Shown here: positions 29,493-38,682 of the stretch, one piece after another
Layout: each line of letters begins with the position of its first letter
How positions within the stretch are numbered: position 1 is the first letter of the stretch
Origin: an uncultured Salinimicrobium sp.
GTDB lineage: Bacteria; Bacteroidota; Bacteroidia; Flavobacteriales; Flavobacteriaceae
Assembly: GCA_946887075.1 (NCBI GenBank)
Contig: CAMPKA010000015.1
Span: forward strand, 1-64,000
DNA length: 64,000 nucleotides
Direction of reading: 5' to 3'
Program-made: the position numbers and the translations under genes
The notes under the pieces: model-generated
Database searches by the model: none
Told to the model about the DNA's origin: nothing
What the model saw: the letters and a program-made list of their open reading frames with translations, nothing else

Positions 29493-30768
29493 GGAGGCTC
29501 TTTAAAATCCCAAGATTGCGCTTTGAATTGGCATATTCCGACAGGTCCTTATTCGTAAAAACATATACCATGGTTCCCTCCACAACCTTTACCTGGCGTT
29601 TGAGTTCCCGGACCTTATATTCCGCCTCAGTCTCCTTAAGATTATCCAGGGCTTTGGTACTGATACAGTAAGGATACAACAATAACGGAGTGGTGATCTC
29701 GAAATTGATGTCATAGAACAGGAACGGGGTGCAGGTTCCGGCCCTGAATCCCAGTGCATCCGGATATCCCATGGAATAATCAAACTGGAAATCCAGTTCC
29801 ACCATGTTCATATAGGCGTCGGGTAGCATCAGGTTGTATTTTTTGTTCAGCCCGCTTCTGACCGGTCTTTTCAGAATGGATTCCAACCGGGTTTTTTCAT
29901 CTTTGAGTATTTGCGCAGAGCGGATGGCATAATATCCGGGTTGGAGACCCACTTCTGCATAATCCGCCACTGATTTCATTAGGCTCTGGAATTCGAGCCT
30001 GTTATGGTTGGTATTCCGGTCATAGGTCGAGAAATCACTGACCTGAAACATAAACTTTATCGAAAGCCCGTGTTTCTTCAAAATCCGGATGAGCTTCCCA
30101 TAGATGTCATAAGGATCCCTCCTGAACCGGAACATCACCTGAAACCTGTGCAGCACATATTTTGGACGAAAGCTGAAGATGTCCTTCAGGAGCCCGAGCA
30201 GGATACGGAGTATCCCCTTTTTGCGATAGCAATAAGCTTCGGTTACAGAAACCACACTTGTAGCCGTGTATTTCCGCTCCGGAAAATCGAAATCCGTGAA
30301 ATGCCTCTTCAGCAGGTCCCTGAAACGCAGCGCCCAGATGTCTACCACGGGTACCTGAAGAAACCCATTATTCTGCGCCAGGCTCTCAGAAGCCCGAAAT
30401 CTTCCCTGTTCATCCTTGACGTGCGGCAGGTACTCTTCATATCTGCTGAGCAGAAAAAACGCAGCCGCGAAAATATCGCAGGGAAGCGCACTTTCTTCTG
30501 AGACGGGAAAAAAACACGGCACTCCGTTCCAGTCCTGGATCTTTATCTCGAGATCGCTCACCCCCTGCTCCAGGAGGAGGTCGACATTCTGAATGAACAG
30601 TTCGTTGGCCAGACTGGCCTTCCCATAGGATATCTTCATCCCTTCATGGGCGACAAAATCCTCGATTCGGGAGGTAAATCGCACTGAAATTCCAAGGACC
30701 TGGACACAAATGAATTTGAAACTGTAGGTAATTCTGGGGGTAACTTTCTGTGTGTAAACTAATAGCAT
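29479..30768 (-). CDS. Polysaccharide-deacetylase-like protein, diverged catalytic residues
   Basis: A 429-residue protein of a type common in Flavobacteriaceae, opening MLLVYTQKVTPRITYSFKFI, with a DUF7033-like N-terminal part followed by a NodB-like region. Recognisable family stretches are LLSRYEEYLPHVKDE, FRRDPYD and DYSMGYPDALGFRAGTCTPFLFYD. At the place of the NodB metal Asp motif it reads SVTEAYCYRKKG, and GLQPGYYA stands where GLHPSY-like sequence is common, so the usual metal ligands are not visible. It may be a non-catalytic relative. It lies 12 nt behind radC. Confidence 0.72.
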   Translation of the reverse strand: MLLVYTQKVTPRITYSFKFICVQVLGISVRFTSRIEDFVAHEGMKISYGKASLANELFIQNVDLLLEQGVSDLEIKIQDWNGVPCFFPVSEESALPCDIFAAAFFLLSRYEEYLPHVKDEQGRFRASESLAQNNGFLQVPVVDIWALRFRDLLKRHFTDFDFPERKYTATSVVSVTEAYCYRKKGILRILLGLLKDIFSFRPKYVLHRFQVMFRFRRDPYDIYGKLIRILKKHGLSIKFMFQVSDFSTYDRNTNHNRLEFQSLMKSVADYAEVGLQPGYYAIRSAQILKDEKTRLESILKRPVRSGLNKKYNLMLPDAYMNMVELDFQFDYSMGYPDALGFRAGTCTPFLFYDINFEITTPLLLYPYCISTKALDNLKETEAEYKVRELKRQVKVVEGTMVYVFTNKDLSEYANSKRNLGILKSLHEVD

Positions 30769-30780
30769 AAGCAGCTGGTT

Positions 30781-31479
30781 CTATAGGAGCCCTTCATCAG
30801 CGAAACTGAAAAATGATCTTTCGGTCACAATCACGTGATCGAGCACCTTGATGTCCAGGCTTTCCGCAGCGGTACAGAGCCGCTTTGTCAGGTTTCGATC
30901 GGCAACACTAGGATTGAGGTTCCCCGATGGATGGTTGTGGACCAGTATGATTGAAGTGGCACCCACGTATATCGCTTCCTTCATGGCAAGACGAATGTCG
31001 ACAAGTGTCCCGGTAATTCCCCCTTTGCTCAGGGAGTGCAGCTTGATCACCTTGTTCGAATTATTCAGGTACAGGATCCAGAACTCCTCATGTGGAAGTT
31101 CACCAACCCTTGGCTGCATGATCTCGAAGACGGAGGAACTGGAAGTGATCTTCTCCCGCTCCGGACTGTCCTCGCAGCGTCTTCTCCTCCCGAGTTCCAT
31201 CGCAGCCACAATGCTGATCGCCTTGGCTTCCCCGATTCCATTGTACCGTCGCAGCTGCTCCACGCTTAACTTTCCGAGTTGGTTAAGGCTCCTTTGTTCC
31301 GAAAGAATCCTTCTGCAAAGGTCCACTGCACTCTCCTTCCTGCTTCCGGAACCTATTAGTACCGCCAGAAGTTCCGCATCGCTAAGGGCTTCCTTCCCAT
31401 TCTGAAGCAATCTTTCCCTGGGTCGGTCTTTTTCGATCCAGGTCTTAATCGGAAAGGAAGTGCGTCCCCCTTCTGCCAT
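30781..31479 (-). CDS. radC: RadC-family JAB/MPN domain protein
   Basis: Long annotated as a DNA-repair protein though the role is unsettled. The 232 residues have an N-terminal helix-hairpin-helix region (LRRYNGIGEAKAISIVAAMELG) and the C-terminal JAB domain with the metal-binding motif HNHPSGNLNPSVAD (about 182-195). Length is typical. It is 51 nt behind mpl in the same direction. Confidence 0.94.
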   Translation of the reverse strand: MAEGGRTSFPIKTWIEKDRPRERLLQNGKEALSDAELLAVLIGSGSRKESAVDLCRRILSEQRSLNQLGKLSVEQLRRYNGIGEAKAISIVAAMELGRRRRCEDSPEREKITSSSSVFEIMQPRVGELPHEEFWILYLNNSNKVIKLHSLSKGGITGTLVDIRLAMKEAIYVGATSIILVHNHPSGNLNPSVADRNLTKRLCTAAESLDIKVLDHVIVTERSFFSFADEGLL

Positions 31480-31530
31480 AACCTTTTTCTTTAAAAATAC
31501 GAAAAAATCCCGGTGACCTGACGCAATTGT

Positions 31531-32889
31531 TTAACGATTGATCAGCTTCTTTACTTCTTCCATATCGAGTCCGCCATAGTTCCCGCTGCTCATTAGAAGC
31601 AGGACGCTGTTCCTGAGCTCCAGCCCTCCCAGGAACGCCCGGAAATCTGCGGGATCGGTAAAGATATGAAGATCTTCCCTCCCGAAGGCCCGAAAAACTT
31701 CCTCCCGTGTGATGGGGGGAAGTTTTTTCTGCGCTACGGTTTCCGGAGCAAAATAAACCGCAGCCACGTCTGCTTTTTCGAGGGCAAATGAATATTCTTT
31801 CAGGAATTCCCGGTTCAGACTACTGAAGGTATGAAGTTCGAGACAGGCAACAAGGCTCCTGTCGGGATATTGATTCTTTACAGCATTGGTCGTTGCGCTC
31901 ACCTTTGATGGACTGTGGGCGAAATCTTTATAGATGACAGCATCGCCGGTTTCCGCCAGCTTCTCCAGCCGTTTGGAAGCACCTGCAAAGGAGGCAATGG
32001 CCTCGTAAAAATCCGCTTCATCAACACCCATATGTTGACAGATCCATTTCGCTCCGGCAAGATTCTGCAGGTTGTGAGCACCGAATACCTGGATGGGCAT
32101 TTCCCCCTCCGGGGTCTGAAGCAGGGTTTGTCCGTTACTGATCTGGTGCGCTGCCGTCCGATAAGGATGACGTCGGATGGTGTTCTGGGTCTCCTCTGCG
32201 AGTTGCCTGACTATCGGATCCTCCTCATTATACACAAGTATACCTCCCTGAACTATAGAATCTATGAAAATCCGGAATTGCTCCACATAGGATTCAAAAG
32301 TGGGAAAGACATTCACATGGTCCCATGCGATACCGCTGATCAGGGCGATATTGGGTTTGTAGAGGTGAAATTTCGGTCTGCGGTCAACCGGGGAGGCCAG
32401 ATATTCGTCCCCTTCTAGAACGATGAAATCATTGTCTTCCGAAAGACTGACCATGGTCTCGAACCCCCTAAGTTGTGCTCCCACCATATAATCCACATCC
32501 CTTTGATGGTATTTCATCACATGAAGCACCATTGAAGTTATCGTGGTCTTTCCATGGGAGCCGCCGATGACCACTCTTGTCTTATCCCTGGACTGCTCGT
32601 ATAGGAATTGAGGATATGACCATACCCGAAGCCCCAGATCATTTGCCCTGAGAAGCTCAGGATTATCCGCTCGGGCATGCATTCCCAGAATCACCCCGTC
32701 CAGTTCTGGGTTAATCCGCTCGGGGTGCCACCCAAGTTCCTCCGGGAACAACCCCTTATTCCGTAGCCGGGAAGCGGAAGGCTCATAGATCATATCATCG
32801 CTTCCGCTAATCCTGTCTCCTCTTTCCTGTAATGCAATGGCCAGGTTGTGCATTGCGCTGCCGCCGATGGCTATGAAGTGTAACGTCAT
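31531..32889 (-). CDS. mpl: UDP-MurNAc:L-alanyl-gamma-D-glutamyl-meso-DAP ligase
   Basis: Peptidoglycan-recycling ligase joining the recovered tripeptide to UDP-MurNAc. The 452 residues have the Mur-ligase layout: N-terminal nucleotide-binding fold (IAIGGSAMHNLAIAL), the ATP-binding GGSHGKTTITS (109-119), the central-domain EGDEY and VNVFPTFESYV, and C-terminal KDFAHSPSKVSATTNAV. The Mpl reading rests on the IGGxAMxNLA start and on MurC-like but shorter domains. First gene of the minus-strand series. Confidence 0.9.
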   Translation of the reverse strand: MTLHFIAIGGSAMHNLAIALQERGDRISGSDDMIYEPSASRLRNKGLFPEELGWHPERINPELDGVILGMHARADNPELLRANDLGLRVWSYPQFLYEQSRDKTRVVIGGSHGKTTITSMVLHVMKYHQRDVDYMVGAQLRGFETMVSLSEDNDFIVLEGDEYLASPVDRRPKFHLYKPNIALISGIAWDHVNVFPTFESYVEQFRIFIDSIVQGGILVYNEEDPIVRQLAEETQNTIRRHPYRTAAHQISNGQTLLQTPEGEMPIQVFGAHNLQNLAGAKWICQHMGVDEADFYEAIASFAGASKRLEKLAETGDAVIYKDFAHSPSKVSATTNAVKNQYPDRSLVACLELHTFSSLNREFLKEYSFALEKADVAAVYFAPETVAQKKLPPITREEVFRAFGREDLHIFTDPADFRAFLGGLELRNSVLLLMSSGNYGGLDMEEVKKLINR

Positions 32890-33200
32890 ATAAAGTAATG
32901 TGAATTCAGCCCTAAAGATATTACTTTCCTCGGGGGATGAAGGCCTCCACGGTTGGGTTTCCCCCGGTCCGGTTTATCACTGTAGCAAAAGAAAAGCAGG
33001 AGGCTCTCCATTAATTCCCTGGGACCCAAAAAACTATATTGTCGTTTTAACTTTTTTTTTGTAATTTTTTTCCTTGAAACATTTTGTTATTGAAATTATT
33101 GTACATTTAGCGCACCCTACCCCGTTAAAATTGAGCCTTTCAGAGAGGCAATATTCCTGTACTTAACAGGAGTTTAAGCTTTTTTATCAAACTTAGCAGT
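32890..33200. other. Divergent intergenic region between mpl and the adhesin gene
   Basis: No gene or tRNA is visible in this 311-nt part. It becomes strongly AT-rich towards the adhesin, with poly-T runs at about 33049-33058. A possible mpl -7 element (TATCTTTA, one mismatch) lies on the minus strand at 32920-32913. A short inverted repeat cctgt/acagg sits near 33157-33171. Confidence 0.45.
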
Positions 33201-33208
33201 TATCTTTG
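33201..33208 (+). promoter_or_regulatory. Promoter -7 element of the adhesin operon
   Basis: TATCTTTG matches the Bacteroidota TAnnTTTG element exactly, 48 nt before the adhesin ATG. The upstream element at the right distance is a T-rich stretch (GCTTTTTT) rather than a full TTTG. A leader of about 40 nt is expected. Confidence 0.65.
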
Positions 33209-33256
33209 GAGCCTAAACAACAATGATTATTGATTTAAAATTTAACACTTGAGCCT

Positions 33257-36200
33257 ATGCGAATTTTTACTCTGGGTAAAAGAGGAATAAACATCTTCCT
33301 TTTTACCCTTATTCTATTAACAGGCAGTTCCCCGCTCTTGGCGCAGGAAAATTGCCCTATCGTAAGTGACCCTGAACAGGAATTCTGTTACTTATCGACC
33401 GTTGCTGACCTATCGGCGGATCCAAATGGAACCACGCTGCGTTGGTATCGGTCGCAGACCGCAACCAATCCGATTCCTCCAGAAGAATTGCTGCAGGATG
33501 GTATGGTATACTACGCCGGAACCGAATCCCAAAGCTGTACCTCATCCAGAAGTACCGTAACGGCTACCGTAGTAGATGCAGGACCTCCCACCTCCAATTT
33601 TGGTGTCACCTTTCAGCCCTGCGAATATTCTGAAGGCGATACCAGTACGGTGCAGGACCTTATCGATCTACTGCAAGGGAATGAGGTGCAGATTTACGCC
33701 GAAGAATACGACGCTGTCGCACTCGACCCCAATGAGACCCTGGTTGCAGGTGAGAACTATTTCGCTGGTCAGCGTTCCAGTGCTACCTGTGAAACATCCA
33801 GCAGACTCGCCATCAGATATGATCCTATAGTGGCCCTTGCTCCGGATGCGGAACCTGTGCAGACCTTCTGCCAGGGCGCTACCGTTGCCGATTTACAGGC
33901 TCAGGGAACTTCTGAAGATACCCAGGGATTCAGATGGTATAGCACTGCAACTTCCAATCCTCCGCTCGATCCAAGCACAACGCTGATCGATGGAGAGACA
34001 TACTACGCAACCCAGATCATCAACCGTACGAATTCTGCCCTGCCTCCTTGTGAGAGCATGGAAAGAGTCGAGGTAACCGTCGAGGTAAACCAGGGAGATG
34101 CGGGAGAACCTGCCACAGGAGTGCTCTGTGAGGCAGACGTCGACGAGATGTTTCCAAGTGTGGACGCCATCGAAGACTACCTGCTAAGCCTTCTTGACGA
34201 AGGCGTTAGTCAAACCGGTACTTTCAGTCCTACCGCCGAGCAGTTGGCCCAGCAGTATCAGAATGATACTGACGGAGTGGGAGATTTCACAACCACTTAT
34301 ACCCTGAGTGCAGAGGAGTGCGGAGGAAGCGTTCAGCTCACGATTTCTGTAATCGAAGAGGTCCCAGCTAACGCAGGGGACGACGTGACTCTGGAATTCA
34401 ACGTCACAGATGAAGCCCAGAACCTGTATACCTTCTTAACAGCAGAAGCCAACACGGAAGGTGTTTTCGAAGGCTACCCTGATGGGATGTTCGATCCGGC
34501 AGCTGAAGGACCAGGAACTTATCAGGTTACCTATACCGTCGACGGTACCAGTGCTACCTGTGTGAGCGGAAGCGATTCAGCCGTGTTCAACATCACAGTA
34601 ACAGACTGTGAAGCCAATGCAGGTGACGGGTTCTCAACCACCCTGTGTTCCTCAGAGGTCGAAAGCATGATGAATAATTCTGCAGAGGCTGCGGCCTTCC
34701 TCGATTCTCTTGTTCCGGATGACGTGGATCAGGATGGCACATTCGAGCCGACCTTAAATGAACTTTTTGCCCAGTGGCAGACAAATCCAATTGGAACTTT
34801 TACCACGACTTATACCGTCGGAGAAGGTGAGTGCACCGATTCAGCGGTCATTGAGATCACTGTGGTGGAAGGTACAGTAGGTAATGCAGGATCAGACAAC
34901 ACAAGAGCTATCTGTCTCTCCGTGGTAGACGAGACCTTCCCCAGCATCGATGAGATCCGAAAGTATCTCGAGGCCATGCTGAGCTCAGATGCAGATCGTG
35001 GAGGTACTTTTGATCCAACACCAGAAGAACTTGCAACTCAGTACCAGAATGCTGAAACCAAGACGGGAGAATACGCTACCACCTATACAGTAGGAGAAGG
35101 TCAGTGTACAGACACAGCTGAACTCACCGTTCTAATAACAGAAGATGTAGACGCGGGAACAGATGGTGCTGTAACCCTTCAGTCCGACGATGACCCGGTA
35201 AACCTCTTTGATTACCTGGGAGGATCCCCTGATGCAGGTGGAACCTGGACCCCTGGAGACGGGACTTTTGATCCAGCAACTGATCAGCCGGGAACTTTCA
35301 CCTACACTGTAGGGACAACCGGATGCCAGGATAGCGCAACAGTAGTCGTCACTGTGGAAAACACCGATCCTACTGACCCTACCGAATGTGCAGGTACCCC
35401 GGGTCTTGGAGTTATCTGTCTTGAAGATGTGGAGCCGACTTTTGACAGCTTCGATGCCATTGAAAACTATCTTCTTGGCCTGTTGGATGCCGGAGTTCCC
35501 AGAACCGGAACTTTCAGCCCGACAGCAGAGGAACTTGCTGATATATACAACTCAGACGAAGACGGTCTTGGTGATTTTTCAACCACTTATACCCTAGATA
35601 CTGATTCCTGTGAGGATTCAGTGGAGATCACAGTTCGTGTGGTGGAAACAGTCGATGCAGGAACTGACGGAAGCGTGACGCTTGATCCGGATGATGCCCC
35701 TGTAGATCTGTTCGACTACCTCGGAGGGAACCCTGATGCAGGGGGAACCTGGAGCCCGGGAGACGGAACTTTCGATCCTGCGACCGACCAGGAAGGAACT
35801 TTCACTTACACCGTTGGTAGCGAGAGCTGCCAGGACACTGCCACTGTAGTTGTCACTGTGGAAAACACCGATCCTACTGACCCTACCGAATGTGCAGGTA
35901 CCCCGGGTCTTGGAGTTATCTGTCTTGAAGATGTGGAGCCGACTTTTGACAGCTTCGATGCCATTGAAAACTATCTTCTTGGCCTGTTGGATGCCGGAGT
36001 TCCCAGAACCGGAACTTTCAGCCCGACAGCAGAGGAACTTGCTGATATATACAACTCAGACGAAGACGGTCTTGGTGATTTTTCAACCACTTATACCCTA
36101 GATACTGATTCCTGTGAGGATTCAGTGGAGATCACAGTTCGTGTGGTGGAAACAGTCGATGCAGGAACTGACGGAAGCGTGACGCTTGATCCGGATGATG

Positions 36201-38662
36201 CCCCTGTAGATCTGTTCGACTACCTCGGAGGGGACCCTGATGCAGGGGGAACCTGGAGTCCGGGAGACGGAACCTTCGATCCTGCGACCGACCAGGAAGG
36301 AACTTTCACTTACACTGTCGGTAGCGAGAGCTGCAAGGACACTGCCACTGTTGTGGTAACCGTTGAGGATGATAGTACGGAACCTGAGGTATGTAACGCA
36401 GGAGATGATATCAGTCTGACCCTTTGTACTGCGGAGGTCAACCGGTATATAGAAAATCCCGACGAAGCGGCCGCTTTCTTTAGCACCCTAATCGACGAGG
36501 AGGCCGATACCAACGGAACTTTTGATCCTTCGCTGGACGAACTGCTTGCTCAGTGGTCAGCTGATCCGGTTGGAACCTTCACCACGACCTACACGGTCAC
36601 CGGGGAGGAATGTGAGGACACTGCAACTATTGAGATCACTGTGCTGGAAGGAGATAATAATGCCGGAGGTGACAACGTGGGAGTCGTTTGTTCCACAGAA
36701 GTTGATGAAATGTTCCCAAGCGTAGACGAGATCAGAAAATATCTGCTATCTCTGTTAGACGCAGGAGTTTCCAGAACTGGAAGTTTCAGCCCAACTGCTT
36801 CACAGCTCGCAAACCAGTTTCAGAATGATGCTGACGGGCTTGGAGAATTCACCACCACCTATACAGTGGGTACATCCGGACCTTGTACGGATTCAGCGCT
36901 GATCACAGTAAATGTTGTGGCGCCAGAACCTGCAAATGCAGGGCCTGATATGACCATCACTTTGTGTACTACAGGAGAAGCGGTTGATCTTACGGATTTC
37001 CTTAGCGAAGAAGCTGATCTTGGAGGATCCTTTGAAGAACTCGAGAACAATATCTTCGACCCAGCTGAGGCGGGAGCCGGAAGTTTCGACTTCACCTATA
37101 GCGTGGATGCAACTACAAGTTGCGTAGAGGGAGAAGATTCAGCTGTATATACTGTCGTGGTTAGCGACGAGGTGAATGCAGGTGCGGATGCAAGCATTAC
37201 GCTCTGTAATTCTGACGTCGCTTCCCTGACCCCTAATGGTGTGAGAAACCTTTACCTTGATATGCTTGAGGAAGGGGTTGCAACAGATGGGGTATTTAAT
37301 CCTACGATCCAGGAGCTGATCGATCAATATAATCTGCAAAGCAACTTCGGGGACTTTACAACGGTTTACACCGTAGGTTCCGGAGAATGTACAGATGCTG
37401 TGGAGCTCACTGTTACCGTACTTGAGAACCCGGATGCCGGAACCAACGGCAGATTGGAACTTGAGGAAGGTGCAACAGAGACAGAAGACCTGTTTGCAGC
37501 CCTTGGAGGCACTCCTGATGAAGGTGGTGTCTGGACGGATGCTGACGGAAACGAGGTGGATGCGACTTTTGATCCAACTACCGAAGCCGAAGGTGTCTAC
37601 ACCTATACAGTCTCAAGTGAAAACGGTTGTTCTGACTCCGCCACTGTCACAGTGGTGATCGGAGAGCCGGTACCATGTCCCGAGATAACCGAACCAGAGC
37701 AGGAATTCTGCCTTGGTAGCGGAGCTACTGTAGCGGATCTTGCCCCAGCAGACGTACTTTGGTACGACTCTGCAGATGGGACTGAGCCGTTGGCAGAAGA
37801 CACTGAACTTGTGGATGGAGGGGTATATTTCGCCGGAGATCCTGAAGGACAGTGTATCGAAAGAAGTTCTGTAACAGTGACCATTTCTGAAGTTCCCGTG
37901 AGTCCTTCAGTAACTGACTTCACGGATTGCGTCATAACCGGCGCAACTGTGGCAGATCTTGATATCGTCGGAGACGACGGGGCGGTATTCACCGTGTACT
38001 CAGATGAGACCTTGGAAACAGTAGTCGCTGAGGATGAGGTTCTGGTTAGCGGCGTGTACTATGTGACTCAATCCACTGCAGGTGGATGTGAATCAGAGGC
38101 CGCGGAACTGACGGTCACCCTGGACGACACTGACGCTCCAACGTTTACGGACGGAGGAAATGTCTTCTGTGAATTTGACGATGCAACACTTGCGGACTTA
38201 GAGGAAAGCGTGGTAGGAGATGGTGAAATCACCTGGTATGCTACTGCTACCGGAACTGAGCCACTCAGTACGGCTGAGATGCTGGAAAATAATGTGACCT
38301 ACTATGCTGCGATCACTGGAGAATCCGGATGTGAAAGTTCTGAAAGGTTACCGGTAACGGTTACCCTGGAGGATTGTGAAGTAGTGATTCCAGAGGCTTT
38401 CTCACCAAACGGTGACGGTATCAACGACAGTTTCGTCATTGAGAACCTGGCTTCGGAATATCCGGATTTCAGACTGGAGATCTACAACCGATGGGGAGAG
38501 CCTGTTTATACAGGAAATGCCTCAACTCCGGAATGGAATGGGGTATCCACTGAAGGATCCTTTGGAAGCGGAGTAGTTCCTGCAGGAGTATATTTCTACA
38601 TTCTGTACTACAACGACGGACAAACAGCACCTACTCAAGGTAGATTGTACTTAAGCAGATAA
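33257..38662 (+). CDS. Giant repeat adhesin with T9SS type B sorting domain
   Basis: A 1801-residue secreted surface protein. It has a signal peptide (1-29, ending SSPLLAQ), then N-terminal modules of the form CP-x-PEQEFC-ATVADL-WY-YYA (about 34-290) that reappear near the C terminus (about 1475-1705). Between them stand two alternating module types: A, about 85 residues (FPSxxxIxxYLLxLLDxGV, TTTYTV, C-x-DS), eight copies; B, about 75 residues (DAGTDGxVTL, LFDYLGG, GTFDPATDQ), six copies. The end, from VIPEAFSPNGDGINDSF (about 1711), is the gliding-motility-associated sorting domain used by the type IX secretion system. It is Cys- and Asp-rich with few Lys, fitting extracellular Ca-binding-like folds. 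Probable adhesin of SprB style; ligand unknown. Confidence 0.93.
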   Translation: MRIFTLGKRGINIFLFTLILLTGSSPLLAQENCPIVSDPEQEFCYLSTVADLSADPNGTTLRWYRSQTATNPIPPEELLQDGMVYYAGTESQSCTSSRSTVTATVVDAGPPTSNFGVTFQPCEYSEGDTSTVQDLIDLLQGNEVQIYAEEYDAVALDPNETLVAGENYFAGQRSSATCETSSRLAIRYDPIVALAPDAEPVQTFCQGATVADLQAQGTSEDTQGFRWYSTATSNPPLDPSTTLIDGETYYATQIINRTNSALPPCESMERVEVTVEVNQGDAGEPATGVLCEADVDEMFPSVDAIEDYLLSLLDEGVSQTGTFSPTAEQLAQQYQNDTDGVGDFTTTYTLSAEECGGSVQLTISVIEEVPANAGDDVTLEFNVTDEAQNLYTFLTAEANTEGVFEGYPDGMFDPAAEGPGTYQVTYTVDGTSATCVSGSDSAVFNITVTDCEANAGDGFSTTLCSSEVESMMNNSAEAAAFLDSLVPDDVDQDGTFEPTLNELFAQWQTNPIGTFTTTYTVGEGECTDSAVIEITVVEGTVGNAGSDNTRAICLSVVDETFPSIDEIRKYLEAMLSSDADRGGTFDPTPEELATQYQNAETKTGEYATTYTVGEGQCTDTAELTVLITEDVDAGTDGAVTLQSDDDPVNLFDYLGGSPDAGGTWTPGDGTFDPATDQPGTFTYTVGTTGCQDSATVVVTVENTDPTDPTECAGTPGLGVICLEDVEPTFDSFDAIENYLLGLLDAGVPRTGTFSPTAEELADIYNSDEDGLGDFSTTYTLDTDSCEDSVEITVRVVETVDAGTDGSVTLDPDDAPVDLFDYLGGNPDAGGTWSPGDGTFDPATDQEGTFTYTVGSESCQDTATVVVTVENTDPTDPTECAGTPGLGVICLEDVEPTFDSFDAIENYLLGLLDAGVPRTGTFSPTAEELADIYNSDEDGLGDFSTTYTLDTDSCEDSVEITVRVVETVDAGTDGSVTLDPDDAPVDLFDYLGGDPDAGGTWSPGDGTFDPATDQEGTFTYTVGSESCKDTATVVVTVEDDSTEPEVCNAGDDISLTLCTAEVNRYIENPDEAAAFFSTLIDEEADTNGTFDPSLDELLAQWSADPVGTFTTTYTVTGEECEDTATIEITVLEGDNNAGGDNVGVVCSTEVDEMFPSVDEIRKYLLSLLDAGVSRTGSFSPTASQLANQFQNDADGLGEFTTTYTVGTSGPCTDSALITVNVVAPEPANAGPDMTITLCTTGEAVDLTDFLSEEADLGGSFEELENNIFDPAEAGAGSFDFTYSVDATTSCVEGEDSAVYTVVVSDEVNAGADASITLCNSDVASLTPNGVRNLYLDMLEEGVATDGVFNPTIQELIDQYNLQSNFGDFTTVYTVGSGECTDAVELTVTVLENPDAGTNGRLELEEGATETEDLFAALGGTPDEGGVWTDADGNEVDATFDPTTEAEGVYTYTVSSENGCSDSATVTVVIGEPVPCPEITEPEQEFCLGSGATVADLAPADVLWYDSADGTEPLAEDTELVDGGVYFAGDPEGQCIERSSVTVTISEVPVSPSVTDFTDCVITGATVADLDIVGDDGAVFTVYSDETLETVVAEDEVLVSGVYYVTQSTAGGCESEAAELTVTLDDTDAPTFTDGGNVFCEFDDATLADLEESVVGDGEITWYATATGTEPLSTAEMLENNVTYYAAITGESGCESSERLPVTVTLEDCEVVIPEAFSPNGDGINDSFVIENLASEYPDFRLEIYNRWGEPVYTGNASTPEWNGVSTEGSFGSGVVPAGVYFYILYYNDGQTAPTQGRLYLSR
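35348..35728 (+). repeat. Perfect direct repeat, copy 1 (381 bp)
   Basis: Identical base for base with 35852-36232 by direct comparison. It is the exact core of a 504-bp (168-residue) tandem unit made of the end of one B module, one complete A module and the start of the next B module. Confidence 0.97.
35852..36232 (+). repeat. Perfect direct repeat, copy 2 (381 bp)
   Basis: Second copy, offset exactly 504 bp. Beyond the exact core the copies differ only at scattered positions (for example GGGAAC versus GGGGAC at the right end), so the duplication is recent or kept uniform by gene conversion. Confidence 0.97.
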
Positions 38663-38682
38663 TTTTGAAACATTCAAGAAAT

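Noticed and set aside
35348..36232. CRISPR or mobile element as cause of the direct repeats
   Set aside because: The repeats are in frame within one coding module series, without spacers, terminal inverted repeats or transposase.
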